Positions 10,223 to 19,221 of a stretch of 64,000 nt of DNA are shown piece by piece. A model generated the notes under the pieces. The model did no database searches, had not been told where the DNA came from, and saw nothing but the letters and a program-made list of their open reading frames with translations. The stretch's first letter is position 1, and each line of letters starts with the position of its first letter. The DNA is from Bacillota bacterium (GTDB lineage Bacteria; Bacillota; Clostridia; Lachnospirales; Lachnospiraceae): positions 1 to 64,000 of the forward strand of contig JAUNDN010000004.1 in assembly GCA_030526045.1 (NCBI GenBank), in the 5' to 3' direction. A program made the position numbers and the translations under genes.

Positions 10223-11587
10223 CTAAGAAGCAAAGATATCTTCCAGCCGCGCAATCTGCCTGTTTATGACTGCCACCAGCACGGTATCTCCCGATTTGAT
10301 TACATCATCACCTCTGGGAATGATCGTTTTGTAATCTCTGATAATACATCCGATCAGCATATTCTGTTTCATTTTCAGATCCTTTAACGGAATATTCAAT
10401 TTGCTATCTTTTTCATCCACTTTAAATTCTATGAATTCTATCTTACCATCCATCAAACGGTACAGAGATTCCACCGCATCATTGTCCTCCGCATTTAAAA
10501 GCGAACGAGTGTATCCCAGAATCCGGTCCGCAGCAACATCTTCTCTGGAAATTGTGCAGATTTTACTGTCCGGTGACAATACCTTTAATCGGGATTTTGC
10601 ATTGATTCTGGAGATTACCTTGCTGATTCCCTGAGATTCTCCGTACATCGCTGCAATCAGGTTATATTCATCATTGTCTGTGATGGTGATAAAAGCATCT
10701 GTCCTGTCAATGTCTGTCTGGGACATGGAATCAAAATAGGCAAGCGCATCATAACAGACCACATTGATCCCTTCAATCGCCTCCGAAATTTCTCTCGCCA
10801 CCGCCTTATTTTTTTCCAGCAAAGTCACTTTTGCTCCCTGATGCAAAATTTGCTCGGCCAGGTAATAAGAAATCCTGCCGCCCCCTGCAATCATAACAGA
10901 CTGAAGCGGCTTTACCGGCAATTTCAGTTTCTTAAAGGATTTGCGAAATTCTTCCGCTGCCCCTGTCATATACAAAATGTCATCTTTACAGATCACTGTA
11001 TCTCCTTTTGGAACAAAAGCCTCCCCATTGCGCACAATCGCACAAATCAACAGATTGATGCCCATATTCTGATTCATGGTAATCAGAGATTTGCCGATCA
11101 AAGGACTTTCATCCCTGACACTGATCTGTACAAGCTCCGCTCTTCCGTTTGCAAACACCTCCACTCTGGTGGCAAGAGGAAATCTGAGCAGTCTCCCTAT
11201 CTCCATTGCCGTTGCCAGTTCCGGATTGATGATCATGGAAAGTCCCAACTTATCCTTATAAAAACGATTTTGTCTTGCGTAATCCACATCCCTGATACGG
11301 GCAATGGTGTGCTTTGCCCCAAGCATATGGGCTGTCATACAGCTTAAGATATTAAGTTCATCCGATTCCGTAACTGCGATCCAGATATCAGCTTTTCCTG
11401 CCGATAGCTCCTGGAGGGTTGCATAGGAAGCGCCATTTCCCTCAAAACAGATAATATCAAGAGAATTACTTAAGCTTTTTACGATATCGGGATTTCTGTC
11501 AATGACCGTCAGTTCATAACCGTCTCTTGACAACTGACCTGCAAGCGCACTTCCGATTTCGCCGCCCCCTACAATAAATATTTTCAT
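10223..11587 (-). CDS. trkA: Trk system potassium uptake regulatory protein TrkA
   Basis: Cytosolic gating subunit of Trk with two RCK halves. Each half has an NAD(H)-binding Rossmann motif, IFIVGGGEIGSALAG at the N-terminus and VMIAGGGRISYYLAE around 230, followed by a TrkA-C domain. With the ATG at 11587 (MKIFIVGG) the protein is 454 residues, the usual length. A GTG six codons upstream is possible but would add a non-conserved tail, and neither start has a strong RBS. It is followed by trkH. Confidence 0.92.
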   Translation of the reverse strand: MKIFIVGGGEIGSALAGQLSRDGYELTVIDRNPDIVKSLSNSLDIICFEGNGASYATLQELSAGKADIWIAVTESDELNILSCMTAHMLGAKHTIARIRDVDYARQNRFYKDKLGLSMIINPELATAMEIGRLLRFPLATRVEVFANGRAELVQISVRDESPLIGKSLITMNQNMGINLLICAIVRNGEAFVPKGDTVICKDDILYMTGAAEEFRKSFKKLKLPVKPLQSVMIAGGGRISYYLAEQILHQGAKVTLLEKNKAVAREISEAIEGINVVCYDALAYFDSMSQTDIDRTDAFITITDNDEYNLIAAMYGESQGISKVISRINAKSRLKVLSPDSKICTISREDVAADRILGYTRSLLNAEDNDAVESLYRLMDGKIEFIEFKVDEKDSKLNIPLKDLKMKQNMLIGCIIRDYKTIIPRGDDVIKSGDTVLVAVINRQIARLEDIFAS

Positions 11588-11713
11588 ATCATTGCGATAT
11601 CTCACGTCTCAATACCCACTTTCCTATCATGCATATTCGCTTAGCCAAATTGCATTGCTTATATTATACTCCACGTGCTTGTCGCTTTCTACTAATTTCT
11701 TAATTTTGTATAT

Positions 11714-11750
11714 AATAAAATCAGCAGCATAATTCTATGCCGCTGATTCC
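11714..11750 (-). terminator. Intrinsic terminator after aspS
   Basis: On the minus strand the hairpin AATCAGCGGCATA-GAAT-TATGCTGCTGATT is followed by TTATTATA. It sits about 60 nt beyond the aspS stop and before trkA. A smaller hairpin (GACAAC...GTTGTC, about 11763-11782) lies between. Confidence 0.8.
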
Positions 11751-11810
11751 AGACTGTAGACAACAGTACTCAAGTTGTCGGCTTTTATTTAAATACTTTA
11801 CCTTCTTACA

Positions 11811-13562
11811 CTACTGTCTCACTTTAATATGCACTTCTCTCAGCTGTTGCTCGGTCACCTCATTGGGTGCACCACACATCAGATCCTGTGCCGTTCCGCT
11901 CATCGGGAATGCGATGATCTCACGAATATTTTCTTCATTGCGAAGAAGCATAATCATACGGTCTACACCCGGTGCCATACCTGCATGCGGCGGTGCTCCA
12001 AACTGGAACGCATTGTAAAGAGCTCCGAATTTCTGCTTCAGAACCTCCTCATCATAGCCCGCAATTTCAAATGCCTTCACCATGATATCAAGGTTATGGT
12101 TACGGACCGCACCTGAGGATAATTCCACACCATTGCAGACGATATCGTACTGATATGCCAGAATTTCAAGGGGATCCTTGGTATTTAATGCTTCAAGGCC
12201 TCCCTGTGGCATGGAGAAAGGATTGTGCGTAAAGCCGATTTTCTTGGTTTCCTCATCCCTCTCAAACATCGGGAAATCGTTGATAAAGCAGAAGCGGTAA
12301 GCATTTTTCTCACAAATATCCAGTCGCTTGCCAAGTTCGTTTCGAATCTGTCCTGCAAAGTTTGCTGCTCTTTCTTCTTTATCAGCGATAAAGAAAATGG
12401 TATCGTCCTTATTAAGTCCTGCAAGCTCTCTCATTTCACCCTTCAATTCGTCGGGAATGAATTTATCAATAGGTCCCTTATAGGACAAATCCTCCTGAAC
12501 CTCCAGATAGCCAAGGCCACCCATACCAATCTCTGTTGCAAACTTCAACATCTTTTCGTGGAAGCCCTTGGACTGGTGCCCATGAATCTTGATGGCCCTT
12601 ACCGTTTTATTCTGGAAGGGCTTAAAGGTACAGCGGTTGAAGAATTCAGATAAATCAATAATTCTTAACGGATTGCGAAGGTCGGGCTTGTCAGAACCAA
12701 ACTCCAGCATCGCCTGCTTGTAACTGATTACCGGGTAAGGAGCCTTCGTCACTTCAAAGCCCTCCGGTGCAAACTTTTCAAAGGTTGCCGTGAGCACTTC
12801 CTCTCCCACACGGAACACATCCTCCTGGGTTGCAAAGCTCATTTCAAAATCCAGCTGATAGAACTCGCCGGGAGAACGGTCTGCTCTTGCATCCTCATCA
12901 CGGAAGCAGGGTGCTATCTGAAAATATTTATCAACTCCTGACACCATAAGAAGCTGCTTATACTGCTGAGGTGCCTGAGGCAGCGCATAGAATTTTCCCT
13001 TATAATGTCTGGACGGAACTATATAATCTCTTGCGCCTTCGGGTGAAGATGCACAAAGAATCGGTGTCTGTACCTCCATAAATCCCATCTCAGTCATTTT
13101 CTCACGAAGGAATTTGATTACATTGGAGCGGAAGATCATATTGTCCATGACCTTGCGGTTTCTCAGATCAAGGAAACGATACTTCAGTCGAAGATCCTCC
13201 CTGATTTCCTTGGAAGTGGCAATTTCAAAAGGAAGCGGTCTGTATACCTTTCCGAGCACCTCCACACTGTGTGCTTCCAGTTCAATGGTTCCTGTAGGGA
13301 TCTTGGGATTATAGGTTTCCTCATCCCTCTTGTCAATCTTTCCCTGAATGCTGACACAGTCCTCCTTATTGATACCCTTTAAAAGAGAAGTATCTCTCAT
13401 GACAACCTGAAGTACGCCATACATATCACGAAGATCAATAAAAGACACACCGCCATGATCGCGGATATTCTCGACCCAGCCTGCAACCTTAAGTTCACTT
13501 CCAATATCACTTTCAGAAATCTGATTCAGTGTACGTTCACGATACAATGTTGATAATTCCAT
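11811..13562 (-). CDS. aspS: Aspartyl-tRNA synthetase
   Basis: Class IIb synthetase that charges tRNA-Asp. The 583-residue bacterial-type protein has the N-terminal OB anticodon-binding domain (VAGWVENIRDHGGVSFIDLRD, about 28-48), class II motif 2 (CFRDEDARADRSPGEFYQLDFE, about 218-239), a GAD insertion domain and motif 3 (GVDRMIMLLRNEENIREIIAFP). Whether it is discriminating, or also charges tRNA-Asn, cannot be settled by eye. It is controlled by the upstream T-box. Confidence 0.97.
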   Translation of the reverse strand: MELSTLYRERTLNQISESDIGSELKVAGWVENIRDHGGVSFIDLRDMYGVLQVVMRDTSLLKGINKEDCVSIQGKIDKRDEETYNPKIPTGTIELEAHSVEVLGKVYRPLPFEIATSKEIREDLRLKYRFLDLRNRKVMDNMIFRSNVIKFLREKMTEMGFMEVQTPILCASSPEGARDYIVPSRHYKGKFYALPQAPQQYKQLLMVSGVDKYFQIAPCFRDEDARADRSPGEFYQLDFEMSFATQEDVFRVGEEVLTATFEKFAPEGFEVTKAPYPVISYKQAMLEFGSDKPDLRNPLRIIDLSEFFNRCTFKPFQNKTVRAIKIHGHQSKGFHEKMLKFATEIGMGGLGYLEVQEDLSYKGPIDKFIPDELKGEMRELAGLNKDDTIFFIADKEERAANFAGQIRNELGKRLDICEKNAYRFCFINDFPMFERDEETKKIGFTHNPFSMPQGGLEALNTKDPLEILAYQYDIVCNGVELSSGAVRNHNLDIMVKAFEIAGYDEEVLKQKFGALYNAFQFGAPPHAGMAPGVDRMIMLLRNEENIREIIAFPMSGTAQDLMCGAPNEVTEQQLREVHIKVRQ

Positions 13563-13623
13563 TTTCTTCCTCCATCTTAAATTTACTTGTAATATTTTCA
13601 GAGCTTATTCTGCTATAAATGAT

Positions 13624-13869
13624 AAATAAAAAGTCCCGAATTAACAGCTGTGCTATTAATTCAGGACGAATATACCAATTGCTCCCGATTCCCGGGAAGG
13701 CGAACGGTCAATCCGCGGTGCCACCTGATTTACTGCCAAAGCAGTCACTTTCTTTTTTATTTCCGGCTGATAAAGCTGTTATTCATATGAATTCATTCTG
13801 CCGGCTTCTCACCATCCCGGCTCTCTGGAAGCGATAATCCATACTACTCGTCTTCGTCTTTGCCAATAC
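13624..13869 (-). promoter_or_regulatory. T-box riboswitch upstream of aspS (specifier probably AAC)
   Basis: The minus strand shows AGGTGGCACCGCGG (T-box core) and a 12-bp terminator stem (13633-13644 with 13656-13667) with U-tail 13626-13632. In stem I, GTATGGATT pairs with AATTCATAT. The 3' strand of the bulge that follows reads GAATAACAG, so the only sensible specifier is AAC (Asn). No GAC or GAU is at that place. The T-box identity is firm; the specifier is my inference. Confidence 0.85.
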
Positions 13870-13875
13870 ATTGTA

Positions 13876-13904
13876 ATCATAATGTAGATTATCCCATTTG
13901 TCAA
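13876..13904 (-). promoter_or_regulatory. SigA-type promoter of the aspS T-box transcript
   Basis: TTGACA (13904-13899), a 17-nt spacer and TATGAT (13881-13876) on the minus strand; the predicted start is near 13869, just before stem I. The remaining spacer up to 13985 is AT-rich, with nothing else recognised. Confidence 0.8.
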
Positions 13905-13985
13905 TTTCCAATTCCAAAAAATACATACAAATACATATTCACCAAATACATATTTATATTTTCCGTAGCATTTCAAATATCGCAC

Positions 13986-14035
13986 ATAATAAGAGTGCCT
14001 CCCGCAGGCAATTTCCTTTCGAGAGGCATTCTTAC
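13986..14035 (-). terminator. Intrinsic terminator after the FNT gene
   Basis: On the minus strand an AAGAATGCCTCTCG arm pairs imperfectly with the CGGGAGGCACTCTT arm (14033-14021 with 14002-13991) and is followed by ATTATG. It lies about 120 nt past the FNT stop; the stretch between holds no gene that I can see. Confidence 0.65.
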
Positions 14036-14154
14036 ATTTAGGGGTTTAGGTTTTTATTCAATAATTACATTCCACTCATCTTTATGCTCTGTGAGAATGC
14101 ATCATTTTAACGTATCCATAAAGGATTACTGCAACAGCTGCAATTCCTGCCAGT

Positions 14155-15066
14155 TCAGTGGCCAGCACTTGCAGTGTTTCTACCAAAAAGAATGTTGCGT
14201 TCATGTCTTTCCTCCTTTTCAGTATAGCTTTCAGTCTTCTGTTCTCTATTCAGATACAGGAGTGGGAGCCCGATGATAAACATACCACCAATGATATTTC
14301 CTATTGTTACAGGTACAAGATTTCCTAAAAGAAAATGTTGCCAGTTTAAAACAGAAAACTGTTCTACCGTGTAACCGTACTGTTGCATTGCGACCTGTGA
14401 ATAATTAGGATTTACGGCTGCCACCATGCCGGCTGCAATATAGTACATATTTGCAACACAGTGTTCAAAGCCCGCAACTACAAACAGCATAATTGTAAAG
14501 AACGCTGCCAGAATCTTACCGGCAATGTCCTTTGCACAAAGTGCCATGAGAACCGCCGCACAGACTAAAATATTACAGAGAACCCCGGATACCACTGCCC
14601 TTGATGTTGAAATAGTAGCTTTTCCCAGTGCTACCTTAATGGTATAAGCACCGAGAAGTCCTGCTGAATAGTCAAGCTGCCCGCTGGCAGCTACTGCAAC
14701 TGCTGTAAGCACAGCTCCTACAAAATTTCCTGCAAACACAATTGCAAGTGTTCTTACCAACTGCAGGGGACTGTGTTTCTCAGAAGCGGTCGCCATAATC
14801 ATCAGACAATCTCCCGTAAAAAGCTCGGCTCCCAGAAGAATGACCATCATCAGACCTACCGGAAACACAACTGCAGCCGCGAGACGGGAAATCCCCACGT
14901 TATCAATTGCATAAGCTGCTACACTGCTTGCCGCTGCTCCCATCGCAATCATCATTCCTGCAAAAACTGCCTTCACAAAAAGCTTCACAGGAGAAGCATT
15001 CACTTTGCTCTCACAACTGTCAATATACTTATTCACTGCTTCCCCGATTGATAAAAAGCCTTCCAT
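14155..15066 (-). CDS. Formate/nitrite transporter (FNT) family channel, FocA/NirC-like
   Basis: Pentameric membrane channel that moves formate or nitrite. The 303-residue protein has the FNT pattern of about six membrane helices, with AELFTGDCLMIM (about 80-91), VVSGVLCNILVC (about 158-169), VAGFEHCVANMY (about 196-207) and NIIGGMFIIGLPLLY near the end, then a charged tail. The neighbours are a LysR regulator and a glycyl-radical GrcA-like protein, which favours formate made by pyruvate formate-lyase as substrate. RBS GGAAGGAAATGCAACA. Confidence 0.9.
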   Translation of the reverse strand: MEGFLSIGEAVNKYIDSCESKVNASPVKLFVKAVFAGMMIAMGAAASSVAAYAIDNVGISRLAAAVVFPVGLMMVILLGAELFTGDCLMIMATASEKHSPLQLVRTLAIVFAGNFVGAVLTAVAVAASGQLDYSAGLLGAYTIKVALGKATISTSRAVVSGVLCNILVCAAVLMALCAKDIAGKILAAFFTIMLFVVAGFEHCVANMYYIAAGMVAAVNPNYSQVAMQQYGYTVEQFSVLNWQHFLLGNLVPVTIGNIIGGMFIIGLPLLYLNREQKTESYTEKEERHERNILFGRNTASAGH

Positions 15067-15134
15067 TGTTGCATTTCCTTCCGCATTCTTTTTCCAACAT
15101 GAATCGTAACAGACTTTGAAGCATTGCGGTAATA

Positions 15135-15177
15135 TAAAAAAAAACCGGAGTCATATCAAATGCTATATAACCCCGGC
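15135..15177 (-). terminator. Intrinsic terminator of the LysR gene
   Basis: On the minus strand CCGGGGTTATA pairs imperfectly with TATGACTCCGG, followed by a run of nine Us (15144-15136). The stem overlaps the last codons of the LysR gene. It separates that gene from the FNT gene. Confidence 0.82.
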
Positions 15178-16098
15178 TGATGCTACATCTACTTTTGATT
15201 CATACAACTTTTTCTGGAAAAGGATATCATTTTCACCCAGCTGATAATCCTTCCGATAAATCAATACATCCCTGTACAGATTATCCGGCACCTTGCACGC
15301 ACGCTGCACCAGCTGATGTTGCAGCATGTGCTTTTCCGGAAGAGGCGACACCCACATATAGGTAGTAGGAACGTTGGTCAGCAGATCAAATTGACTGCCC
15401 CTCTCGTAAACATAAATCGTTCTTTCGCAGAAGGAACTCCGCTTTTCTTCCTGCTGTCTGCGTTCACTTCCGGGCATTTCAATATCACCATGTGTAATCT
15501 TTACATAGTCCTTTAAATCGCTTCCCTCAATCACAGGCTTTGCTGCCAGCGGATGGTTTTTTGACATCACAAGCACATATTCAAATTCCCATATCGTTTC
15601 ATATTCCAGCTTATTTGCCGTCAGATACTTTTCAAAATAATCCTCATCATCCTTGCGGTAACGGATTATTCCCATATTGTAACCTCTGTTTACCACATTG
15701 TCGATGGTTTTGAGCGTATTTGTCTCATTGACAGTGATCTCAATCCCCTCCGCCATGGGTAGTTCCGCTACAAACTCCGTGAACCCATTGGCAATATAGC
15801 TTCCTCTGGGAATGGAAAGCTTAAATCTTCTGGTCCCTTCCGTCTCCCTGCGCCCGATTTTTTCCATCTCTTCCAGCTGCTCCAGCATCTTATGTGCGTG
15901 ATAAAGGAATTCACTTCCCTTTTCCGTAACCTTAATCCCGCCTGCGCCCCGCTTAAAGATCTCGTATCCCAAATCTTCTTCCAGATCCTTAATTGCCTTG
16001 CTCAAATTAGGCTGTGCCATATACAGGTTCTGTGCTGCCTGGGTAATGGAACCCGCCCTTTCTATTTCTACTGCATATCGGAAATATAATGTGTTCAT
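15163..16098 (-). CDS. LysR-family transcriptional regulator
   Basis: A 311-residue LTTR. The winged HTH is at residues 1-60 (AGSITQAAQNLYMAQPNLSK), followed by a linker helix and a periplasmic-binding-like effector domain from about 90. It lies upstream of the FNT channel gene on the same strand with a terminator between, so it may control the formate module. The ligand cannot be told. The C-terminus looks complete. Confidence 0.9.
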   Translation of the reverse strand: MNTLYFRYAVEIERAGSITQAAQNLYMAQPNLSKAIKDLEEDLGYEIFKRGAGGIKVTEKGSEFLYHAHKMLEQLEEMEKIGRRETEGTRRFKLSIPRGSYIANGFTEFVAELPMAEGIEITVNETNTLKTIDNVVNRGYNMGIIRYRKDDEDYFEKYLTANKLEYETIWEFEYVLVMSKNHPLAAKPVIEGSDLKDYVKITHGDIEMPGSERRQQEEKRSSFCERTIYVYERGSQFDLLTNVPTTYMWVSPLPEKHMLQHQLVQRACKVPDNLYRDVLIYRKDYQLGENDILFQKKLYESKVDVASAGVI

Positions 16099-16325
16099 CT
16101 GTAGTCCCTCATATTTATTATAATCTTACAGCCATATAGAAATTTATATTACCGCTTTATCATACCACGTTCCCTCTGAAACAGTTCATATTTTTTTCGC
16201 CATTGCAATATATGTTTTTTTATATATTTCAAAAATTATTTATGAATCAGGAGGAGTATTATGAAGAAAAAATATTAGCCAGGTTTGCTTATACTGTGAG
16301 AAGTACCACAAAATTACAAGATAAT

Positions 16326-16355
16326 TAAAAAAAGGCGCAGCCAATGGCTGCGCCC
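16326..16355 (-). terminator. Intrinsic terminator of the GrcA-like gene
   Basis: A perfect 9-bp GC-rich stem GGCGCAGCC (16334-16342) with GGCTGCGCC (16346-16354), a 3-nt loop and seven Us on the minus strand. It lies 16 nt beyond the stop. The rest of the 16099-16325 spacer is AT-rich and has only a 5-codon ORF behind a strong RBS. Confidence 0.92.
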
Positions 16356-16370
16356 GCATTGATTATTCTC

Positions 16371-16613
16371 TTACATTGCTTCGTGGAAGGTTCTGGAGAT
16401 AACATCTGCCTGCTGTTCCGGTGTCAGCTTGATGAAGTTTACCGCATATCCTGACACACGGATGGTAAGCTGAGGATACTTTTCCGGATGCTGCTGTGCA
16501 TCACGAAGCACATCTCTGTTCAGAACATTAACATTCAGATGATGTCCACCCTTCTGTGCATACCCGTCCAAAAGACTAACCAAATTATCAACCTGTGCTG
16601 TATTGACTGCCAT
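16371..16613 (-). CDS. grcA: Stand-alone glycyl-radical domain protein (GrcA/YfiD-like)
   Basis: An 80-residue protein that corresponds to the C-terminal glycyl-radical segment of pyruvate formate-lyase. It has [17 protein letters not shown] and the radical loop RVSGYAVNF, where the glycine carries the radical. In known cases such a protein replaces the oxygen-damaged end of PFL. The ATG at 16613 ([10 protein letters not shown]) is used because it has AAAGGAG 8 nt upstream; a longer ORF start lacks this. It is shorter than E. coli GrcA (127 residues). No full pfl gene is nearby. It has its own operator-promoter and terminator. Confidence 0.85.
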   Translation of the reverse strand: MAVNTAQVDNLVSLLDGYAQKGGHHLNVNVLNRDVLRDAQQHPEKYPQLTIRVSGYAVNFIKLTPEQQADVISRTFHEAM

Positions 16614-16710
16614 AATAACCGCTCCTTTCCTGCTTTTCAACAATACCTCTTGTTATTATTTTACATCTTGTGTTTGTTAATATGTGTGGTGTTTTGTTTT
16701 CTGTGATTAC

Positions 16711-16753
16711 ATCATACCCATTTTCCGGAACAAAATCCGTAACATCGGTTACG
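16711..16753 (-). promoter_or_regulatory. grcA promoter with Crp/Fnr-type operator centred at -41.5
   Basis: CGTAACATCGGTTACG (16738-16753) has perfect 6-bp arms around a 4-nt centre, the usual layout of Crp/Fnr operators. On the minus strand a TATGAT -10 box lies at 16716-16711, giving a start near 16704. The palindrome centre (16745.5) is then exactly at -41.5, the class II activator position, and there is no good -35 box. A Crp/Fnr gene ends 42 bp upstream of the operator. The sequence match is seen; the regulation is inferred. Confidence 0.7.
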
Positions 16754-16794
16754 TATTTCAAAATTTGATGTACTAAATCTAAAACAATCGCAGG

Positions 16795-17466
16795 TCAGCC
16801 GTACAGCATTTCCACAGCATTTTTATCACAGATTTGAATCCGGTTCCGCTCCACCTCCACAAGTCCATCCTTCTGCATCTTCATCAGTTCCCGGGACAGG
16901 GACGGTCTGGCTACCCCAAGGAAATCTGCCAGCTGTTCCCGATTCATATGCAGCTCTACATTTCCCTCTTCATCAGCCGAATCAATCAGCCAGATTGCAA
17001 TCCTTTCCCTGAGAGAGGAGGTACTGATCAAATGAAGCTTTCTTGTGATCTTAAAGTTATTTTCCGATAAAATTTCCAGCATATTCTGGGTCAGCTGCTT
17101 ATGATGTTCGCAGGCGTTGGAACAAAAATGATAAAAGAAATCCCATGGCATTTCCAATACAGTAACATCCGTCACAGCAACCGCGTCATACCAGTAACGC
17201 TTTCTGTCCCCAAACAAAAACGTTTCTCCAAACACATTTCCCGTCTCAACCAGATACAGCACATCCCGCTTCCCCGATGTAAAATCCTTACAAATCTGAA
17301 TCTTTCCATCAAGAAGCAGAAACAGTCTGTTAGGTAGTCCTCCCTGCTCAAAAACATAACTTCCTTCCGGATACTCCCTGATTCTGGCTTTGGAGCAGTT
17401 CAGAATGCGTTGTGTTTCCGATTCTGTGATTTGCTGAAACAATTTACAAAGTTCAATTTTGGTCAT
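16795..17466 (-). CDS. Crp/Fnr-family transcriptional regulator
   Basis: A 223-residue regulator with a cyclic-nucleotide-binding-like beta roll (about 20-120; PEGSYVFEQGGLPNRLFLLLDGKIQI, GETFLFGDRKRYWYDAVA) and a C-terminal winged helix (about 150-220; MNREQLADFLGVARPSLSRELMKM). Its few cysteines do not form the Fnr 4Fe-4S pattern. It sits directly upstream of grcA, whose promoter has a matching operator, so it likely activates grcA under anaerobic or nitrosative conditions. It lies 18 nt after the lipoprotein gene and is probably co-transcribed with it. Confidence 0.92.
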   Translation of the reverse strand: MTKIELCKLFQQITESETQRILNCSKARIREYPEGSYVFEQGGLPNRLFLLLDGKIQICKDFTSGKRDVLYLVETGNVFGETFLFGDRKRYWYDAVAVTDVTVLEMPWDFFYHFCSNACEHHKQLTQNMLEILSENNFKITRKLHLISTSSLRERIAIWLIDSADEEGNVELHMNREQLADFLGVARPSLSRELMKMQKDGLVEVERNRIQICDKNAVEMLYG

Positions 17467-17484
17467 TCTGCTAATTCTCCTTCA

Positions 17485-19188
17485 TTACCCTGCCAAGAAC
17501 AGATTTTCAATAACCTGATCCGCCTGCGTATATTGATCCCTTGTGGATTCCACACACCAGTCCTCCACATAAATCCAGCCACATTTCAATTCATCCCCTG
17601 AAAGGATCTCCGTCTGTAACCAGTTCTTACCATCAGTGCCGTAAAACTTAGTGATTCTGCTCCCGCTTTCCACTGTCGTATAATCAGCATCTCTGGAGCA
17701 GTCCTCATATAGGATCACGCTGTCAAGCAGCATGTACGGTCTCTCCTCACGCCACAGTTCAGAGCCACCGGAGGAAAAAGCATAATAATCTTTCTCCTTC
17801 TCCACAATCTGATCCGTCTGCGGCAAGAGCTGCCAGGTGGCTTCAATCACTCTGGTTTCCAGGGGCGTGTAAATATATTTTTGTCCATAAATCTCCCCAT
17901 CTCCAAACAGGTAATTTCCGCCACTCACCATGCCTTTCCGGTCAAAAATACTTTCCGCCCTTCCTATTTCATACATCGCTCCGTCCTGGTAACGGAAAAA
18001 GACCGTCACAGGGTCATCACTGGGACCATAGGCATAAACCGCAAGCTCATACTTTCCATCCTGCGAATCAAGATCAAGCAGACCTATATATTCCTCTATG
18101 ATATTGTCATCAATCGGGAATTGGAATTTCTTCCCATTTACTATAATCCGGGCTTCCCAACCATCGATAATACCATCCTTCGGGAACAGGATTTCTTCCT
18201 CCAGTCCATCTCCATCGAGATCTGCGTTGAACTTTTCCCCCGCCGGAAGCTCTACCAGATAATGGGTTGCGCTTTCCGGCTTTTTCAGACCTTCCGCGTA
18301 TGCAACTGCCTGCTCCTTATCCTGAACAGCATTTTCCAGATCCTGCAGCTTCTCAAGCGGTATTTCGGGGAACCGGGGGCCTGACGCATAGCTTCCCAGC
18401 TCATACTGGTTAAAAATAAAGATCAGTTTATTTTCTTCTATAAAAAAATTGGGATCATAATAAATGCTATATACAAGGATCTGTGCATAATCCTCCCAAA
18501 GACTCTCCGCATCATCGGCAAGCTGTTCAATCAGGTATTCCGACAGATATGCCTTTTCATCTTCTTTTCCGCTCAGGAAATCATCCAGCGTCAGCTTTGC
18601 TCCGGTCTGCGCGTCCAATATCGTGCCGTTCATCAGATAAGAGCCATGGGCTCCGCCTCCGTAGGTTTCCTCATGCCTCACCAGACTGATATACTGTTCA
18701 TCATTGGTAGCCACAGTGTAATCCACATTAAAGTACCAGTCGGTGCCCCAGCTGTAATCTTCCTCATCCCCGCTGGTCAGCATTCCCCGGTAACAATCAT
18801 CTGCCATCCAATAAAAACGCTCTTTTTCAAAGAAAAAGTCATCCCTCTCCTCATCGAAAAATTCCCTGACCTGCTCCCGGATAGCGGCATTTGCCAGTGT
18901 AAGCTCCGGCATCTGAAGCCGGTAAGATAAGAGCTCCGTCTTGCCAAAGAGGGAATCCTTTTCGATTCCCTCCTCGAAATATCCGTCTATCTGCTCCTGC
19001 AAAGCAGCCTCCTGCTCACCGGCTTCCTGCTTACCGGTTTCCTCGGTTGTCTGATCGCGCTCCTGTTGCTCCTTGGTCTGTTTTTCCTGATTCTGCTGTT
19101 CCTGATTCTTAAACTCTTCTGTCTTTTGCTGACCACAGCCCGACAAAAGAAAACAAATAACTCCGAAAACCAGTATTCCTCTTTTCAT
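17485..19188 (-). CDS. Lipoprotein with DUF3298/RsiV-like domain
   Basis: A 567-residue exported lipoprotein: signal peptide with lipobox LSGC (Cys18), then a Gln/Glu/Lys-rich linker to about residue 70. A DUF4163/DUF3298-type segment follows (LSYRLQMPEL, then VRHEETYGGGAHGSYLMNGTILDAQTG, about 165-195), as in RsiV and PdaC. Next are an FG-GAP/VCBS-like DLDGDGLEEEI motif near 322 and a long beta-rich region with no family that I know. Function unknown; the fold suggests ligand or cell-wall sensing outside the membrane. It lies in a same-strand run with the chemoreceptor upstream and the Crp/Fnr gene downstream. Confidence 0.8.
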   Translation of the reverse strand: MKRGILVFGVICFLLSGCGQQKTEEFKNQEQQNQEKQTKEQQERDQTTEETGKQEAGEQEAALQEQIDGYFEEGIEKDSLFGKTELLSYRLQMPELTLANAAIREQVREFFDEERDDFFFEKERFYWMADDCYRGMLTSGDEEDYSWGTDWYFNVDYTVATNDEQYISLVRHEETYGGGAHGSYLMNGTILDAQTGAKLTLDDFLSGKEDEKAYLSEYLIEQLADDAESLWEDYAQILVYSIYYDPNFFIEENKLIFIFNQYELGSYASGPRFPEIPLEKLQDLENAVQDKEQAVAYAEGLKKPESATHYLVELPAGEKFNADLDGDGLEEEILFPKDGIIDGWEARIIVNGKKFQFPIDDNIIEEYIGLLDLDSQDGKYELAVYAYGPSDDPVTVFFRYQDGAMYEIGRAESIFDRKGMVSGGNYLFGDGEIYGQKYIYTPLETRVIEATWQLLPQTDQIVEKEKDYYAFSSGGSELWREERPYMLLDSVILYEDCSRDADYTTVESGSRITKFYGTDGKNWLQTEILSGDELKCGWIYVEDWCVESTRDQYTQADQVIENLFLAG

Positions 19189-19221
19189 AATTACCCTTCT
19201 CTTTTCATAAGAAAAAGCTGT

